The notes: a model not told the origin generated them from the letters alone. Positions 53,658-63,064 are shown, counted from the stretch's first letter. The stretch is DNA of 64,000 bases from CAIVAT01 sp964473485 (GCA_964473485.1 CAYYPH010000001.1:496001-560000), one strand, 5' to 3'. Translations and numbers: made by a program.

Positions 53658-54410
53658 ATGTACAAGATTGGCATCATCGGCGGGTCAGGGCTTGAGAAAA
53701 TGAACATTTTTGAAAATCCGCGCGAGCTCACGGTCACCACCCGTTTTGGTCCTCCGAGTTCCTCGTTTTTTAATGGATCCATCGCTGATTGTGAAGTGTT
53801 TATTCTTTCGAGACACGACCGCGATCATTCCATCCCCCCCACCCATGTCAACAACCGCGCTAATATCGATGCTTTGAAAACCCTGGGTTGCCAGTATATT
53901 TTTGCCACCACTGCCTGTGGCAGCCTTCGAGAGGAGATCAAACGCGGCGATATTGTGATACCCGACCAGTTCATTGATTTCACCAGGCACCGGACCAATA
54001 CCTTCTTTGACCGTTTTGACAATGGCGATATAAGGCATACCGCCATGCCTGATCCTTTCGATGATACCCTTCGACAGATGCTGATCGGGGGCTGCATTTC
54101 ACTGGGTCGGCCATACCATCCGTCCGGAACGGTCGTGACCATCGAAGGCCCCCGGTTTTCAACACGCGCCGAATCCAGAATGTTCAGGATTCTCGGGGCC
54201 GATATCATCAACATGAGCATCGCCCCGGAGGTCAGTCTGGCCAGGGAAGCGGGGATTCCATACGCCGCCATTGCCCTTTCGACCGATTACGATTCATGGA
54301 AAGATGATGAAAAACCGGTTACCTGGGATGAACTTTACGCAGTGTTCCTCAACAACGTGGGTCATGTTACCAACCTGCTAATCCATGTTTTAACAAATTT
54401 CAAGGTATAA
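53658..54410 (+). CDS. S-methyl-5'-thioadenosine phosphorylase or related purine nucleoside phosphorylase
   Basis: 250 aa from the ATG at 53658; a TTG lies 6 bp upstream. PNP/MTAP fold: KIGIIGGSGLE, LSRHDRDHSIPPTHVNNRANI, IFATTACGSLREEIKRGDIVIPDQFIDFT, TIEGPRFSTRAESRMFR, DIINMSIAPEVSLAREAGI, ALSTDYDSW. The phosphate-binding GGSG and HxxxxxPxxVNxRANI motifs are intact. It splits methylthioadenosine (or a purine nucleoside) with phosphate, feeding methionine and adenine salvage. The TPR protein gene starts 8 bp after it. Confidence 0.93.
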   Translation: MYKIGIIGGSGLEKMNIFENPRELTVTTRFGPPSSSFFNGSIADCEVFILSRHDRDHSIPPTHVNNRANIDALKTLGCQYIFATTACGSLREEIKRGDIVIPDQFIDFTRHRTNTFFDRFDNGDIRHTAMPDPFDDTLRQMLIGGCISLGRPYHPSGTVVTIEGPRFSTRAESRMFRILGADIINMSIAPEVSLAREAGIPYAAIALSTDYDSWKDDEKPVTWDELYAVFLNNVGHVTNLLIHVLTNFKV

Positions 54411-54418
54411 TTGTCTGT

Positions 54419-56107
54419 ATGATGAAACGGTCCTTTTTTGCTTTGATCTTCATATTCTTGTCGGGTTGGAACCTCCTCGCCCAGTACCCGGTCGTTCCAC
54501 CCTACCAGTCTCAACCAGTGAATCCCGAACAGAATGTAGAACGGTCGATGAATAACCTCCCCATGATCAGCGAGCCACGCTCAGTCATGGAATCGGCTAT
54601 GGGCTGGACGTTGCTGGACAACGGGAAATGGGTGTCGGTCGAAAACAGGTTGCTCTATAGTTCGGCAGAATACTACAAATCGAACAAAGCCTACTATAAA
54701 CTCGGAAAAGAGAACTTTGACATCCTGGAATTGCGCGATGTAAGTTTTGAAAATGAACAGTATGCCGTTCTGATCATGAAATTCCGGACCGGTTACTATG
54801 AATTTCCGATCCTGATGGAGACCTGGCACAACCAGACCGGACTCAGTTATTTCGTTTTCAAAATGTCGAAACTCCAGGACCTTTTTCCGGAAAAAATGGA
54901 ATTTAACAAACCCTATATCACCAACATGGAAGTCGTATGCAGCGGCACCCTGATCGATTACGACAAAAACACTTTCAGTTCCACCATTGCCTTCGACATT
55001 CAAAAGACCCTAAGCGACAAGACAATTGCCTCGCACAACCTGCTTATTGCATTCTGGCCTGTTCAGACCGGGGGACAGACATTGGCCCGTTTCAGGCTGA
55101 TCAAGGTGATGAATAAAAAGAAGTTTTATACGCCTTACCTTGAGTTGAAAAATCGCGATAAACTTTTCAGGGCCTCCTACTACGAAACAGACTATAATGC
55201 ATTCCAGAGCTTCTTCAGGATCAGCGGGGGAATGATGCCGATGCAGCAGTTCACCGGTACACCGCAGAGCGCCGATGACTATTACCGTCGCGGCATCTCC
55301 AATTACAACACGGGCAACTTTGCACAGGCGGTTTATGATCTGACCGAAGCCGCAAAATACCAGCCCTACTCCGACTTCTTCCTGACCTATGCTTACAGGG
55401 CCAATGCCCGTCAGAAAATGAACGATTTCACCGGAGCCATGCAGGATTTCGACAGGGCCGTCATGCTCAAACCGGCCGACCAGGGTTATTATTCATCATG
55501 GCTGACTACCATTTACAACCGCGGGGTTGCCAGGTTCAACCTCAAAGACAACAACGGGGCCTGCCAGGACTGGAATACCGCTGTTCAGTTTGGATTCAAG
55601 GATCTGGAGACCGACAAAGCCATCAGGGAATATTGCAAGAACTATCATTATACCGGGCCTTCGGCAGGAATTGGGATGACCAGCAGTGCTACCCCCGGTT
55701 CCTATTATACCACACCGGCGACCCAGAACGACTATTTCAAAGTTTACTGGGATGGTGTGTGGAAGTACGAAAACGGGAATTATGCTGAGGCGATCAGGAG
55801 TTTTAACCGGTCCATCGAGTTGAAGCCCCAGTCGGAAAACATCGCCGGTATTTATGCATACCGCGGCAATTGCAAGCTGAAACTCTCCGATTACAGTGGA
55901 GCGATCCTCGACTTTGATTATGCCCTGGGGCTCTCAACCACCAAAGTCACCGACAATACCCTGCTGAAGTCGATCTATTACAACAGGGGTCTTGCAAACT
56001 TTTTCCTCGGAAACACCTCCATCGCATGCAGCGATTTCCAGAAATCGCTGAATGCCGGAATGTCCGATCCGCAGTCGGTCGGGTTCATCCGCCAGGTTTG
56101 TAAATAG
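54419..56107 (+). CDS. Exported TPR protein of unknown function
   Basis: 562 aa. Signal peptide ends near WNLLAQ (about 22). Residues about 45-265 form a beta-rich domain I do not recognise (WTLLDNGKWVSVENRLLYSS, RDVSFENEQYAVLIMKFRTG). Two TPR blocks follow: about 283-402 (DDYYRRGISNYNTGNFAQAV, AMQDFDRAVMLKP) and about 440-560 (AEAIRSFNRSIELKPQ, AILDFDYALGL), each ending with a GACQDW or IACSDF unit. Probably periplasmic or surface-associated and a scaffold for protein contacts. Cotranscribed with MTAP by position. It converges with the barrel-SPOR gene, 3 bp apart. Confidence 0.75.
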   Translation: MMKRSFFALIFIFLSGWNLLAQYPVVPPYQSQPVNPEQNVERSMNNLPMISEPRSVMESAMGWTLLDNGKWVSVENRLLYSSAEYYKSNKAYYKLGKENFDILELRDVSFENEQYAVLIMKFRTGYYEFPILMETWHNQTGLSYFVFKMSKLQDLFPEKMEFNKPYITNMEVVCSGTLIDYDKNTFSSTIAFDIQKTLSDKTIASHNLLIAFWPVQTGGQTLARFRLIKVMNKKKFYTPYLELKNRDKLFRASYYETDYNAFQSFFRISGGMMPMQQFTGTPQSADDYYRRGISNYNTGNFAQAVYDLTEAAKYQPYSDFFLTYAYRANARQKMNDFTGAMQDFDRAVMLKPADQGYYSSWLTTIYNRGVARFNLKDNNGACQDWNTAVQFGFKDLETDKAIREYCKNYHYTGPSAGIGMTSSATPGSYYTTPATQNDYFKVYWDGVWKYENGNYAEAIRSFNRSIELKPQSENIAGIYAYRGNCKLKLSDYSGAILDFDYALGLSTTKVTDNTLLKSIYYNRGLANFFLGNTSIACSDFQKSLNAGMSDPQSVGFIRQVCK

Positions 56108-56110
56108 AAG

Positions 56111-57211
56111 CTAATCGGTGGTGACGGTGTGATGCCTGACCCCGTTACGGTAGGCAACAATAAAGGCATCGCTGATCCCCTTTTGCAGCATTTCGTCGCG
56201 CAGGGCGCGGGCTGCATTCAGATCGCGGGTATTGCCGATGATGTATCGCGAAAGGGTGCCTTCTCTTTCACGGGTTACCTTGTAGTTGATCTTGTATCGT
56301 TTCTCAATCCATTCAGCCGAGTAGTTGTGCTTGTCGAAGGCAAAGATCTGAACCATGTAATCGAATTCCTCGTCGGGAACAACCTGCCTGGACTGCACTG
56401 GCTGTAAAGGCTGTACCGGCTGTAAAGGTGTCTGCACCGGCGGCTGGTAGGTTTTGGGATATACCGGGTAGGTATAATCAAGAATTTCCGGCTTATCCTT
56501 GCTGACCTTTCCCTTACCCCCTATCCGCATGGCAATTCCAAACGCAAGGTAATCGACCACGTCAAATTTGTACCCTCCCGATGTATTGTCAACTTTATCG
56601 GAAAAGCATGTCCGCCAGGTCCATTCAACACTGGCGTGGAATTTATCGCTGATCCTGAAAATGCCCCCAATACCGAATGGAAGTATAAGTGATGCATTAA
56701 AGTTATTCAGCGGGTTATCGGTCGACAACGAATCATAATTATAAACCTTGTTCAGCAGTTTTGAATACCATCCACCTACCCCAAGGCCAAGGTGACCATA
56801 AACGAAGACCCTCCGTTTGGCCGTCGGGGGAACGATCAGGTTCGAAAAGTTGAGTGTGGCACTGGCTTCTGTTTCAATGAACAAGCCAGTAAACGCTGCA
56901 GTTACCGTTTTACCTTCTGTCACCAGATCGACGGAGCCATTGAGGCCGCCGGCCAGCAACTGTATCCTTAACCCGATAAGATCATTGAAATGATGATGGA
57001 AGAACAGGCTTCCGGCCATGCTGACATTGCCTTTCGGGAAGACACTTCCGGAAGTAAGATCACCGTAATAAAAATCGGGTCCGAGGGTAATTCCCATATA
57101 CCACCTTTTGGCAAAGGGATGATGCTGAATGCTCTTCCCGGTCTGCGGAAAAATGTCGGTCACCAGGAAAAGGCAGCCTATCGCAAGCAAAATATACCGG
57201 AATTTCACCAA
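56111..57211 (-). CDS. Outer-membrane beta-barrel fused to a SPOR-like domain
   Basis: 366 aa. Signal peptide ends near DIFPQ (about 23). Residues about 35-235 form an eight-stranded-type barrel (WYMGITLGPDFYYGDL ... AFGIAMRIGGKG). A Pro/Gln linker with a short repeat (LQPVQP, about 258-277) leads to a SPOR-like domain (about 285-360: YMVQIFAFDKHNYSAEW, SRYIIGNTRDLNAARALRDE). SPOR domains bind denuded peptidoglycan, so the protein may tie the outer membrane to the wall. The fusion is clear; the SPOR assignment is by pattern. Confidence 0.75.
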   Translation of the reverse strand: MVKFRYILLAIGCLFLVTDIFPQTGKSIQHHPFAKRWYMGITLGPDFYYGDLTSGSVFPKGNVSMAGSLFFHHHFNDLIGLRIQLLAGGLNGSVDLVTEGKTVTAAFTGLFIETEASATLNFSNLIVPPTAKRRVFVYGHLGLGVGGWYSKLLNKVYNYDSLSTDNPLNNFNASLILPFGIGGIFRISDKFHASVEWTWRTCFSDKVDNTSGGYKFDVVDYLAFGIAMRIGGKGKVSKDKPEILDYTYPVYPKTYQPPVQTPLQPVQPLQPVQSRQVVPDEEFDYMVQIFAFDKHNYSAEWIEKRYKINYKVTREREGTLSRYIIGNTRDLNAARALRDEMLQKGISDAFIVAYRNGVRHHTVTTD

Positions 57212-57323
57212 GGTCGATATTGATTGGTTAAAAGTGTTAAATATAATACCTTCCTGAAAGTCAAAGATAGTAAAACATATTTTTCTTTTAACATCGTTTT
57301 CAACATTAACCTAAGAAATAAAA

Positions 57324-57349
57324 AAAGCCATTCCTGGGGGAATGGCTTT
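57324..57349 (-). terminator. Terminator of enolase
   Basis: Stem of 11 bp: AAAGCCATTCC (57324-57334) with GGAATGGCTTT (57339-57349) and a 4-nt loop. On the minus strand it is followed by a run of T (GGCTTTTTTTATTTC), a strong intrinsic terminator 19 bp after the enolase stop. Confidence 0.85.
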
Positions 57350-57367
57350 CTGATAAACCGGAAAAGG

Positions 57368-58657
57368 TTATTTGGCGTATTTAAAATCCTTTCCTAAATA
57401 TTTCGCGGAATCGCCCAGTTGTTCCTCAATACGGAGCAACTGATTGTATTTGGCGATACGGTCGGTACGGCAGGCAGACCCTGTCTTGATAAGTCCGGTG
57501 TTTAGGGCCACAGCAAGATCAGCAATGGTTACATCCTCTGTCTCGCCCGAGCGGTGGCTCATCACAGCCGTGTAGCTGTTGCGGTAGGCAAGGTTTACGG
57601 CATTGATGGTTTCACTCAAAGTTCCGATCTGGTTTACCTTTATGAGAATCGAATTTGCAATGCCCTTCCTGATTCCCTGCGACAACCGGTCAACATTGGT
57701 TACAAAGAGGTCATCGCCTACCAGCTGAATCTTATTGCCGAGCTCTTTGGTCATCAGTTTCCAGCCATCCCAGTCATCCTCAGCCATGCCATCCTCGATC
57801 GAGATGATCGGGTAACGTTTTGCCCAGTCTTTCCAGAATGCCACCATTTCGGCCGGTTTCAGTTTATCGCCGGTCGATTTCTTCAGGTGATACACATTCT
57901 CCTCGGGAAGGAAGTATTCGGAAGATGCAGGGTCGAGGGCGATAAAGATATCTTTCCCGGGTTTATATCCGGCTGTTTCAATCGCCTTGATGATCACCTG
58001 CAGGGCCTCCTCGTTCGACTTCAGATTGGGAGCAAAACCGCCTTCATCGCCCACGTTGGTTGAATATTTGCCCTTTTTAAGTACCGTTTTAAGGTTATGG
58101 AAGACCTCGGCACCCATCCTGATGGCGTCGCTGAAAGTCTCGGCGCCTACCGGCATGATCATGAATTCCTGGAAGTCGATGGAGTTGTCAGCATGCGATC
58201 CTCCGTTGATGATGTTCATCATCGGGATGGGCAGCGTTTGGGCAGAAACACCGCCTACATACCGGTACAGTTCCTGTCCGGTAACCTGCGCGGCAGCATG
58301 GGCTGCAGCAAGAGAGACGCCCAGAATGGCATTGGCTCCGAGTTTTCCTTTGTTGGGCGTTCCGTCGAGCTCTATGAGTTTCTGGTCGATATCAATCTGG
58401 TCGGTCACATACATCCCCTGAATCTCACCGGCAATCACATTATTAACATTATGTACAGCCTGGAGAACACCTTTGCCCAGGTAATTTTTTTTGTCGCCAT
58501 CGCGTAATTCAACGGCTTCGTGTATTCCGGTGGATGCTCCCGAAGGTACCGCTGCCCGGCCCAGTATTCCGTTCTGTGTGATCACATCTACTTCGATGGT
58601 AGGATTCCCGCGAGAATCGAGTATCTGGCGGGCATGCACTGATAATATTGTACTCAT
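57368..58657 (-). CDS. eno: Enolase
   Basis: 429 aa, the usual size. Converts 2-phosphoglycerate to phosphoenolpyruvate in glycolysis. Motifs: AVPSGASTGIHEAVELRDGD, INGGSHADNSIDFQEFMIMP, NVGDEGGFAPNL, FIALDPASSEY, SIEDGMAEDDWDGW, LVGDDLFVTN, VMSHRSGETED, with the Mg-binding acids and the catalytic Lys in LIKVNQIG. It lies downstream of the ribosomal operon on the same strand, separated by a terminator (58688-58717). No full -7 element is seen in the short gap, so some read-through is possible. Confidence 0.98.
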   Translation of the reverse strand: MSTILSVHARQILDSRGNPTIEVDVITQNGILGRAAVPSGASTGIHEAVELRDGDKKNYLGKGVLQAVHNVNNVIAGEIQGMYVTDQIDIDQKLIELDGTPNKGKLGANAILGVSLAAAHAAAQVTGQELYRYVGGVSAQTLPIPMMNIINGGSHADNSIDFQEFMIMPVGAETFSDAIRMGAEVFHNLKTVLKKGKYSTNVGDEGGFAPNLKSNEEALQVIIKAIETAGYKPGKDIFIALDPASSEYFLPEENVYHLKKSTGDKLKPAEMVAFWKDWAKRYPIISIEDGMAEDDWDGWKLMTKELGNKIQLVGDDLFVTNVDRLSQGIRKGIANSILIKVNQIGTLSETINAVNLAYRNSYTAVMSHRSGETEDVTIADLAVALNTGLIKTGSACRTDRIAKYNQLLRIEEQLGDSAKYLGKDFKYAK

Positions 58658-58687
58658 GGCTTGTTGTTTTGGTTAATTTAAAAAGTA

Positions 58688-58717
58688 AAAGGATAACAAG
58701 TGACCCCGTTATCCTTT
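58688..58717 (-). terminator. Terminator after rplQ
   Basis: AAAGGATAAC (58688-58697) pairs with GTTATCCTTT (58708-58717): 10-bp stem, 10-nt loop, followed on the minus strand by TTTTACTTTTT. It lies 26 bp after the rplQ stop and closes the ribosomal operon before eno. Confidence 0.8.
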
Positions 58718-58742
58718 CCGTTCTTCATCTGTTCAATGCAGA

Positions 58743-59306
58743 TTATTCTTCAGCCTTTTTGTCGGGGGATTCAGCTGGTTCTGCTGACTCAGCCAATTCA
58801 GCCGATTCAGGCTTAGCGGCTTTTTCTGCCTTCTCAGTTTTCTCCGGTTTGGCCTCGGCTACTGCATCGGTGGCTTTCTTCTTAGCTCCACCTCTCCTGC
58901 GACGGGTTGATCTGGCTTTGCCTTCGTCCTTGCCGGCCAGCATGGCTTCGTTATAATCCACAAGTTCTATCAGGCACATTTCCGCGTTATCACCAAAACG
59001 ATTTCCTGTTTTCAGGATTCTGGTGTATCCGCCCGGACGGTCCATAATCTTTTTTGCAATCTCCTTGAACAATTCCGTCACCGCTTCTTTGCTCTGCAGG
59101 TAACTGAAAACGACACGGCGTGAATGGGTGGTATCTTCCTTCGATTTTGTTATCAGTGGTTCGACAAAGGTGCGCAGTGCCTTGGCCTTGGCGACAGTAG
59201 TATGTATTCTTTTGTGTATGAGGAGTGAGGCGGCCATGTTCGAAAGCATTGCCTTACGGTGGGCGCTTTTCCGGCCTAAATGATTAATCTTTTTCTGGTG
59301 TCTCAT
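58743..59306 (-). CDS. rplQ: 50S ribosomal protein L17 with long C-terminal tail
   Basis: 187 aa. The first about 120 residues are the L17 core (RHQKKINHLGRKSAHRKAML, HKRIHTTVAKAKALRTFVEPL, RPGGYTRILKTGNRFGDNAEM). A basic stretch follows (STRRRRGGAKKK, about 134-145), then an acidic low-complexity tail of repeated E, K, A, P and S (about 148-187). Such tails occur on L17 in Bacteroidota and are not needed for the fold. It starts 5 bp after rpoA. Confidence 0.97.
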   Translation of the reverse strand: MRHQKKINHLGRKSAHRKAMLSNMAASLLIHKRIHTTVAKAKALRTFVEPLITKSKEDTTHSRRVVFSYLQSKEAVTELFKEIAKKIMDRPGGYTRILKTGNRFGDNAEMCLIELVDYNEAMLAGKDEGKARSTRRRRGGAKKKATDAVAEAKPEKTEKAEKAAKPESAELAESAEPAESPDKKAEE

Positions 59307-59311
59307 TGCAA

Positions 59312-60304
59312 TTAATCCTTATCTAATTTATATTTCGACGTATTCATTCCAAATTCAAGTCCCTTCGACTTCACAAGTTCTTCGAGTTCGGTCAGTGATT
59401 TTTTCCCAAAGTTCCTGAATTTCAGCAGATCGTTTTTATTGAAAGCGACCAGGTCGCCGAGGTACTCAACATCGGCTGCCTTCAGGCAGTTCAGGGCCCG
59501 TACCGAGAGATCCATATCAACCAGTTTCGTCTTCAGCAACTGACGGATATGAAGCGATGTTTCATCGAACTCCTCATTCACCGCCTTTTCGGCCGAATCG
59601 AGGGTGATCTTCTCATCCGAGAAGAGCATGAAATGGTGAATGAGTATCTTGGCGGCCTCTTTCAGTGCATTTTTCGGGTGGATAGACCCGTCGGTGACCA
59701 CTTCAAGGACCAGTTTTTCATAGTCGGTTTTCTGCTCAACCCTGAAGTTTTCGATGTTGAAGGTGACGTTCTTGATGGGGGTGTGCACCGAATCGATGGC
59801 GATCCGGCCAAGGGTGGTTCCAAGAGCTTTGTTCTCCTCGGCAGGTACATAGCCCCTGCCTTTGTCGATCGACAATTCAACGGATAATTTCACATTCGTT
59901 TCCATGTGGCAGATCACCACTTCGGGATTGAGAACCTGAAATACCGACAGGAATTTGTTGATGTCGCCGGCCTTGAACTCCTTCTGCTGGGCAATAATGA
60001 CCGTTACCTTCTCAGAATTTTCTGTTTCAATGAGCCGTTTGAATCGAATCTGTTTGAGATTCAAAATAATCTCCGTGACATCTTCAATGACACCTTTAAT
60101 GGTGGAAAATTCCTGTTCCACGCCCTCGATCTTTATCGAGGTGATTGCAAAACCTTCAAGCGATGAAAGGAGTATCCTTCTCAGCGAATTTCCGATGGTA
60201 ACGCCAAAACCAGGCTCTAACGGACGAAATTCGAATACACCACGATGGTCATCGGTTTCGACCATAATCACCTTGTCGGGTTTCTGGAACGGTAATATTG
60301 CCAT
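59312..60304 (-). CDS. rpoA: DNA-directed RNA polymerase subunit alpha
   Basis: 330 aa. N-terminal domain about 1-230 (EPGFGVTIGNSLRRILLSSLEG, dimer and assembly region) and C-terminal domain about 248-320 (LDMDLSVRALNCLKAADVEYLGDL, FGKKSLTELEELVKSKGLEFGM) that contacts promoter DNA and regulators. Normal length and order. Located between rpsD and rplQ, as in other Bacteroidota. Confidence 0.98.
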   Translation of the reverse strand: MAILPFQKPDKVIMVETDDHRGVFEFRPLEPGFGVTIGNSLRRILLSSLEGFAITSIKIEGVEQEFSTIKGVIEDVTEIILNLKQIRFKRLIETENSEKVTVIIAQQKEFKAGDINKFLSVFQVLNPEVVICHMETNVKLSVELSIDKGRGYVPAEENKALGTTLGRIAIDSVHTPIKNVTFNIENFRVEQKTDYEKLVLEVVTDGSIHPKNALKEAAKILIHHFMLFSDEKITLDSAEKAVNEEFDETSLHIRQLLKTKLVDMDLSVRALNCLKAADVEYLGDLVAFNKNDLLKFRNFGKKSLTELEELVKSKGLEFGMNTSKYKLDKD

Positions 60305-60394
60305 ATGATACGTTTTTGATGATTATTTGCGGAAGTCCTGCAGGAACATTCCTGTTTCTGTGCAAGATGATCCCTCCCGGGACATCTCTGTTTA

Positions 60395-61000
60395 TTACTT
60401 CGAGTACAACTCGACGATCAGCTGTTCCCGGATATTCTCAGGTATCTGGTCACGCTCGGGGTAGCTCATAAACTTGCCGGTAAGCATCCCGCCGTCCCAT
60501 TCAAGCCAGGGAAACTGATTCGCACGGCCGGTCACTGAGTTCGTGATCATTTCCAGTGACTTTGAACGTTCCCTCACGGAAACGATATCACCGGGGCGCA
60601 GCTCAAACGATGGAATGTTCACCACCTTGCCGTTCACCATGATATGCCGGTGCGAGATAAGCTGCCGGGCGCCATCGCGGGTCGGCGAAATACCCAACCG
60701 ATACACCACGTTGTCGAGACGGGCTTCGATCAGCTGAAGCAAAACCTCACCGGTGATACCCCCTTTACGGGCAGCTTTCAGGAAGGTATTTTTAAACTGA
60801 CGCTCGAGGATGCCATAGGTGTATTTGGCCTTCTGTTTTTCCATCAGCTGTGTTCCGTACTCTGACGACTTCGACCTTCTTTTGTTCTGGCCATGCATTC
60901 CCGGCGGATAATTCTTTTTCTCGTAACTCTTGTCGGGGCCGTAAATCGGATCCCTGAACCTTCTTGCAATCTTGGATTTCGGACCAATGTATCTTGCCAT
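60395..61000 (-). CDS. rpsD: 30S ribosomal protein S4
   Basis: 201 aa. MARYIGPKSKIARRF start, Lys/Arg-rich N-terminal domain without the zinc cysteines, and an S4 RNA-binding domain at about 92-155 (RLDNVVYRLGISPTRDGARQ, HRHIMVNGKVVNIPS). It nucleates assembly of the small subunit body. 86 bp after rpsK and 90 bp before rpoA. Confidence 0.98.
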   Translation of the reverse strand: MARYIGPKSKIARRFRDPIYGPDKSYEKKNYPPGMHGQNKRRSKSSEYGTQLMEKQKAKYTYGILERQFKNTFLKAARKGGITGEVLLQLIEARLDNVVYRLGISPTRDGARQLISHRHIMVNGKVVNIPSFELRPGDIVSVRERSKSLEMITNSVTGRANQFPWLEWDGGMLTGKFMSYPERDQIPENIREQLIVELYSK

Positions 61001-61086
61001 GGTATTGTATTATGATTATTAAAATTCTCTTATGCTGCTGTTTATATTCTTCAACCGGTTGGCCGGTATGGTCAATCACACCGTGA

Positions 61087-61476
61087 TTATACCCTGCGGC
61101 GTTTCGGGGGGCGGCATCCGTTGTGCGGCAGCGGGGTGATGTCAACGATCTCCATAACCTCGATACCGGCTGTGTGCAAAGTACGGATGGCCGATTCGCG
61201 ACCGGCTCCGGGGCCTTTAATGAAGACCTTTACCTTGCGCAGCCCAAGATCGTATGCCACTTTCGACGCATCCTGCGCAGCCATCTGCGCTGCGTAAGGT
61301 GTGTTCTTTTTCGAACCCTTGAATCCCATTTTCCCGGCCGACGACCAGCTCACCACCTGGCCGCTGCTGTTGGTCAGCGTGATGATGATATTGTTGAATG
61401 AAGCATTTACATAGGCTTTACCTATAGCATCTACTTTAACAACCCTTTTTTTTGAACTTTTCTCAGTTTTTGCCAT
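61087..61476 (-). CDS. rpsK: 30S ribosomal protein S11
   Basis: 129 aa. Standard S11 sequence (GKAYVNASFNNIIITLTNSS, GPGAGRESAIRTLHTAGI, ending CRPPKRRRV). Located on the platform of the 30S subunit. 25 bp after rpsM. Confidence 0.98.
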   Translation of the reverse strand: MAKTEKSSKKRVVKVDAIGKAYVNASFNNIIITLTNSSGQVVSWSSAGKMGFKGSKKNTPYAAQMAAQDASKVAYDLGLRKVKVFIKGPGAGRESAIRTLHTAGIEVMEIVDITPLPHNGCRPPKRRRV

Positions 61477-61501
61477 ATAATAATGATACTTGCATTAACG
61501 A

Positions 61502-61882
61502 TTAACCCTTGGTTGCCTTCTTTTTGTTTGCCACGGTCTTCTTCCTTCCCTTGCGGGTACGGGCGTTGTTCTTGGTACTCTGGCCCCTTACCGGCAATCC
61601 CAGACGATGCCGGATTCCGCGGTAACAACCAATGTCCATCAGGCGTTTGATGTTCATCTGAACTTCGGAACGGAGTGCACCTTCTATTTTATAATTATCG
61701 TTGATGACCGCACGGATTTTGTTCTGCTCCTCGTCATTCCATTCCAGTACCTTCTTGTTACGGTCGACGCCTGCCTTGTCGAGAATTTTCTGAGCAGTGC
61801 TTCTCCCGATACCAAAGATATAGGTCAGCCCGATTTCACCCCGTTTGTTCTTAGGTAAGTCAATACCTGCAATTCTGGCCAT
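61502..61882 (-). CDS. rpsM: 30S ribosomal protein S13
   Basis: 126 aa. MARIAGIDLPKNKRGEIGLT start, central GCYRGIRHRLGLPVRGQST motif and a basic tail (ARTRKGRKKTVANKKK). Contacts helix 42 of 16S rRNA and the A/P-site tRNAs. 27 bp after rpmJ. Confidence 0.98.
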   Translation of the reverse strand: MARIAGIDLPKNKRGEIGLTYIFGIGRSTAQKILDKAGVDRNKKVLEWNDEEQNKIRAVINDNYKIEGALRSEVQMNIKRLMDIGCYRGIRHRLGLPVRGQSTKNNARTRKGRKKTVANKKKATKG

Positions 61883-61909
61883 AATGATCCAATTTTATGT
61901 TAATGAATT

Positions 61910-62026
61910 TTAACCTTGTCTTTGTTTGTATTTAGGATTCTTTTTGTTGATGACATACAGTTTGCCTTTTCTACGAACGATCTTGCAATCTGCAGATCTC
62001 TTCTTGATTGATGCTCTGACTTTCAT
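61910..62026 (-). CDS. rpmJ: 50S ribosomal protein L36
   Basis: 38 aa: starts MKVRASIKKRSADCKIVRRK and ends NPKYKQRQG, full length for L36. Only one Cys remains (C14) where the zinc-binding form has three Cys and a His, so this is the zinc-independent C-minus type found in Bacteroidota. It lies between infA and rpsM, as in the conserved order. Confidence 0.96.
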   Translation of the reverse strand: MKVRASIKKRSADCKIVRRKGKLYVINKKNPKYKQRQG

Positions 62027-62044
62027 TGTACGCGTGCTTTATGT

Positions 62045-62263
62045 CTATTGATATCTGAACGTTATTCTTCCCTTGGTTAAATCATAAGGCGACATTTCGA
62101 TCCGTACCTTATCACCCGGAAGGATTTTTATATAATGCATTCTCATTTTCCCTGAGATATGGGCCGTTATCACATGCCCGTTCTCCAGTTCAACCCTGAA
62201 CATTGCATTACCCAGGGATTCGATGACGGTGCCATCCTGTTGTATTGACGATTGCTTTGCCAT
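62045..62263 (-). CDS. infA: Translation initiation factor IF-1
   Basis: 72 aa, one S1/OB fold domain (DGTVIESLGNAMFRVELENG, GKMRMHYIKILPGDKVRIEM). It binds the A site of the 30S subunit during initiation. Its start is 1 bp after the map stop codon. Confidence 0.98.
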   Translation of the reverse strand: MAKQSSIQQDGTVIESLGNAMFRVELENGHVITAHISGKMRMHYIKILPGDKVRIEMSPYDLTKGRITFRYQ

Positions 62264-62264
62264 A

Positions 62265-63059
62265 CTATATGCTGCTTGATCCTAACACCTCTTCAATGTA
62301 CCTGAAAGTCGAAAGAACATCCGCCTGGTCTTTCTTCACTGCAACCGTCAGCTCAAAATGGGCCGACGGCATACGGTCAGCCGTCCTGATGGTCCATCCA
62401 TCCTTGTCCTGCACTACCGACCGGGCACCCAGATTGATCATCGGCTCAATACAGATGGTCAATCCCGGCTGCAGCTTGGTACCGGTTCCCCGCTTACCAT
62501 AATTGGGGATATCGGGTTTTTCATGCAGTTGCCTTCCGATTCCGTGCCCCACAAGCTCCCTGACCACTGAATAGCCAAAACCCTCCACATACTCCTGCAC
62601 GGTGGCACTGATATCCCCGACGCGTCTGCCTGCTACCGCAACATCCACCGCTTTGTACAGCGACTCACGCGTTCGTTTCAGCAGGTTCATGACCGCATCG
62701 GAAACGTCGCCCACTGCAAAGGTATAGGCTGAGTCACCATAGTAGCCACCCTTCTGGCAGCCACAGTCGATCGAAACTATATCACCATTTTTAAGAACTC
62801 TTTCGCCCGGAATTCCATGCACCACCTCCTCGTTGACCGAGATGCACAGGGTGGCCGGGAACCCCCTGTAACCTTTGAACCCGGGCACAGCGCCCTGCTT
62901 CCGGATAAAATCTTCAGCTATTGTATCGAGTGTCAACGTGCTGACACCGGGTTTTATATTTTTCGCGACTTCCGCGAGTGTTTTACTTACGATGATCGCA
63001 TTTTCCCTTAACAGCTCAATCTCACTGTCTGACTTGACCGACATTGTCTTGTCAAACAT
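62265..63059 (-). CDS. map: Methionine aminopeptidase type I
   Basis: 264 aa from the ATG at 63059; an ATG at 63044 is equally plausible. Metal ligands are in order: D in VSIDCGCQKGGYYGDSAYTF (two Asp), H in VGHGIGRQLHE, E in CIEPMINLG, and a late E in HFELTVAVKKD. It removes the initiator methionine from new proteins. Between secY and infA, as usual. Confidence 0.97.
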   Translation of the reverse strand: MFDKTMSVKSDSEIELLRENAIIVSKTLAEVAKNIKPGVSTLTLDTIAEDFIRKQGAVPGFKGYRGFPATLCISVNEEVVHGIPGERVLKNGDIVSIDCGCQKGGYYGDSAYTFAVGDVSDAVMNLLKRTRESLYKAVDVAVAGRRVGDISATVQEYVEGFGYSVVRELVGHGIGRQLHEKPDIPNYGKRGTGTKLQPGLTICIEPMINLGARSVVQDKDGWTIRTADRMPSAHFELTVAVKKDQADVLSTFRYIEEVLGSSSI

Positions 63060-63064
63060 ACAGC

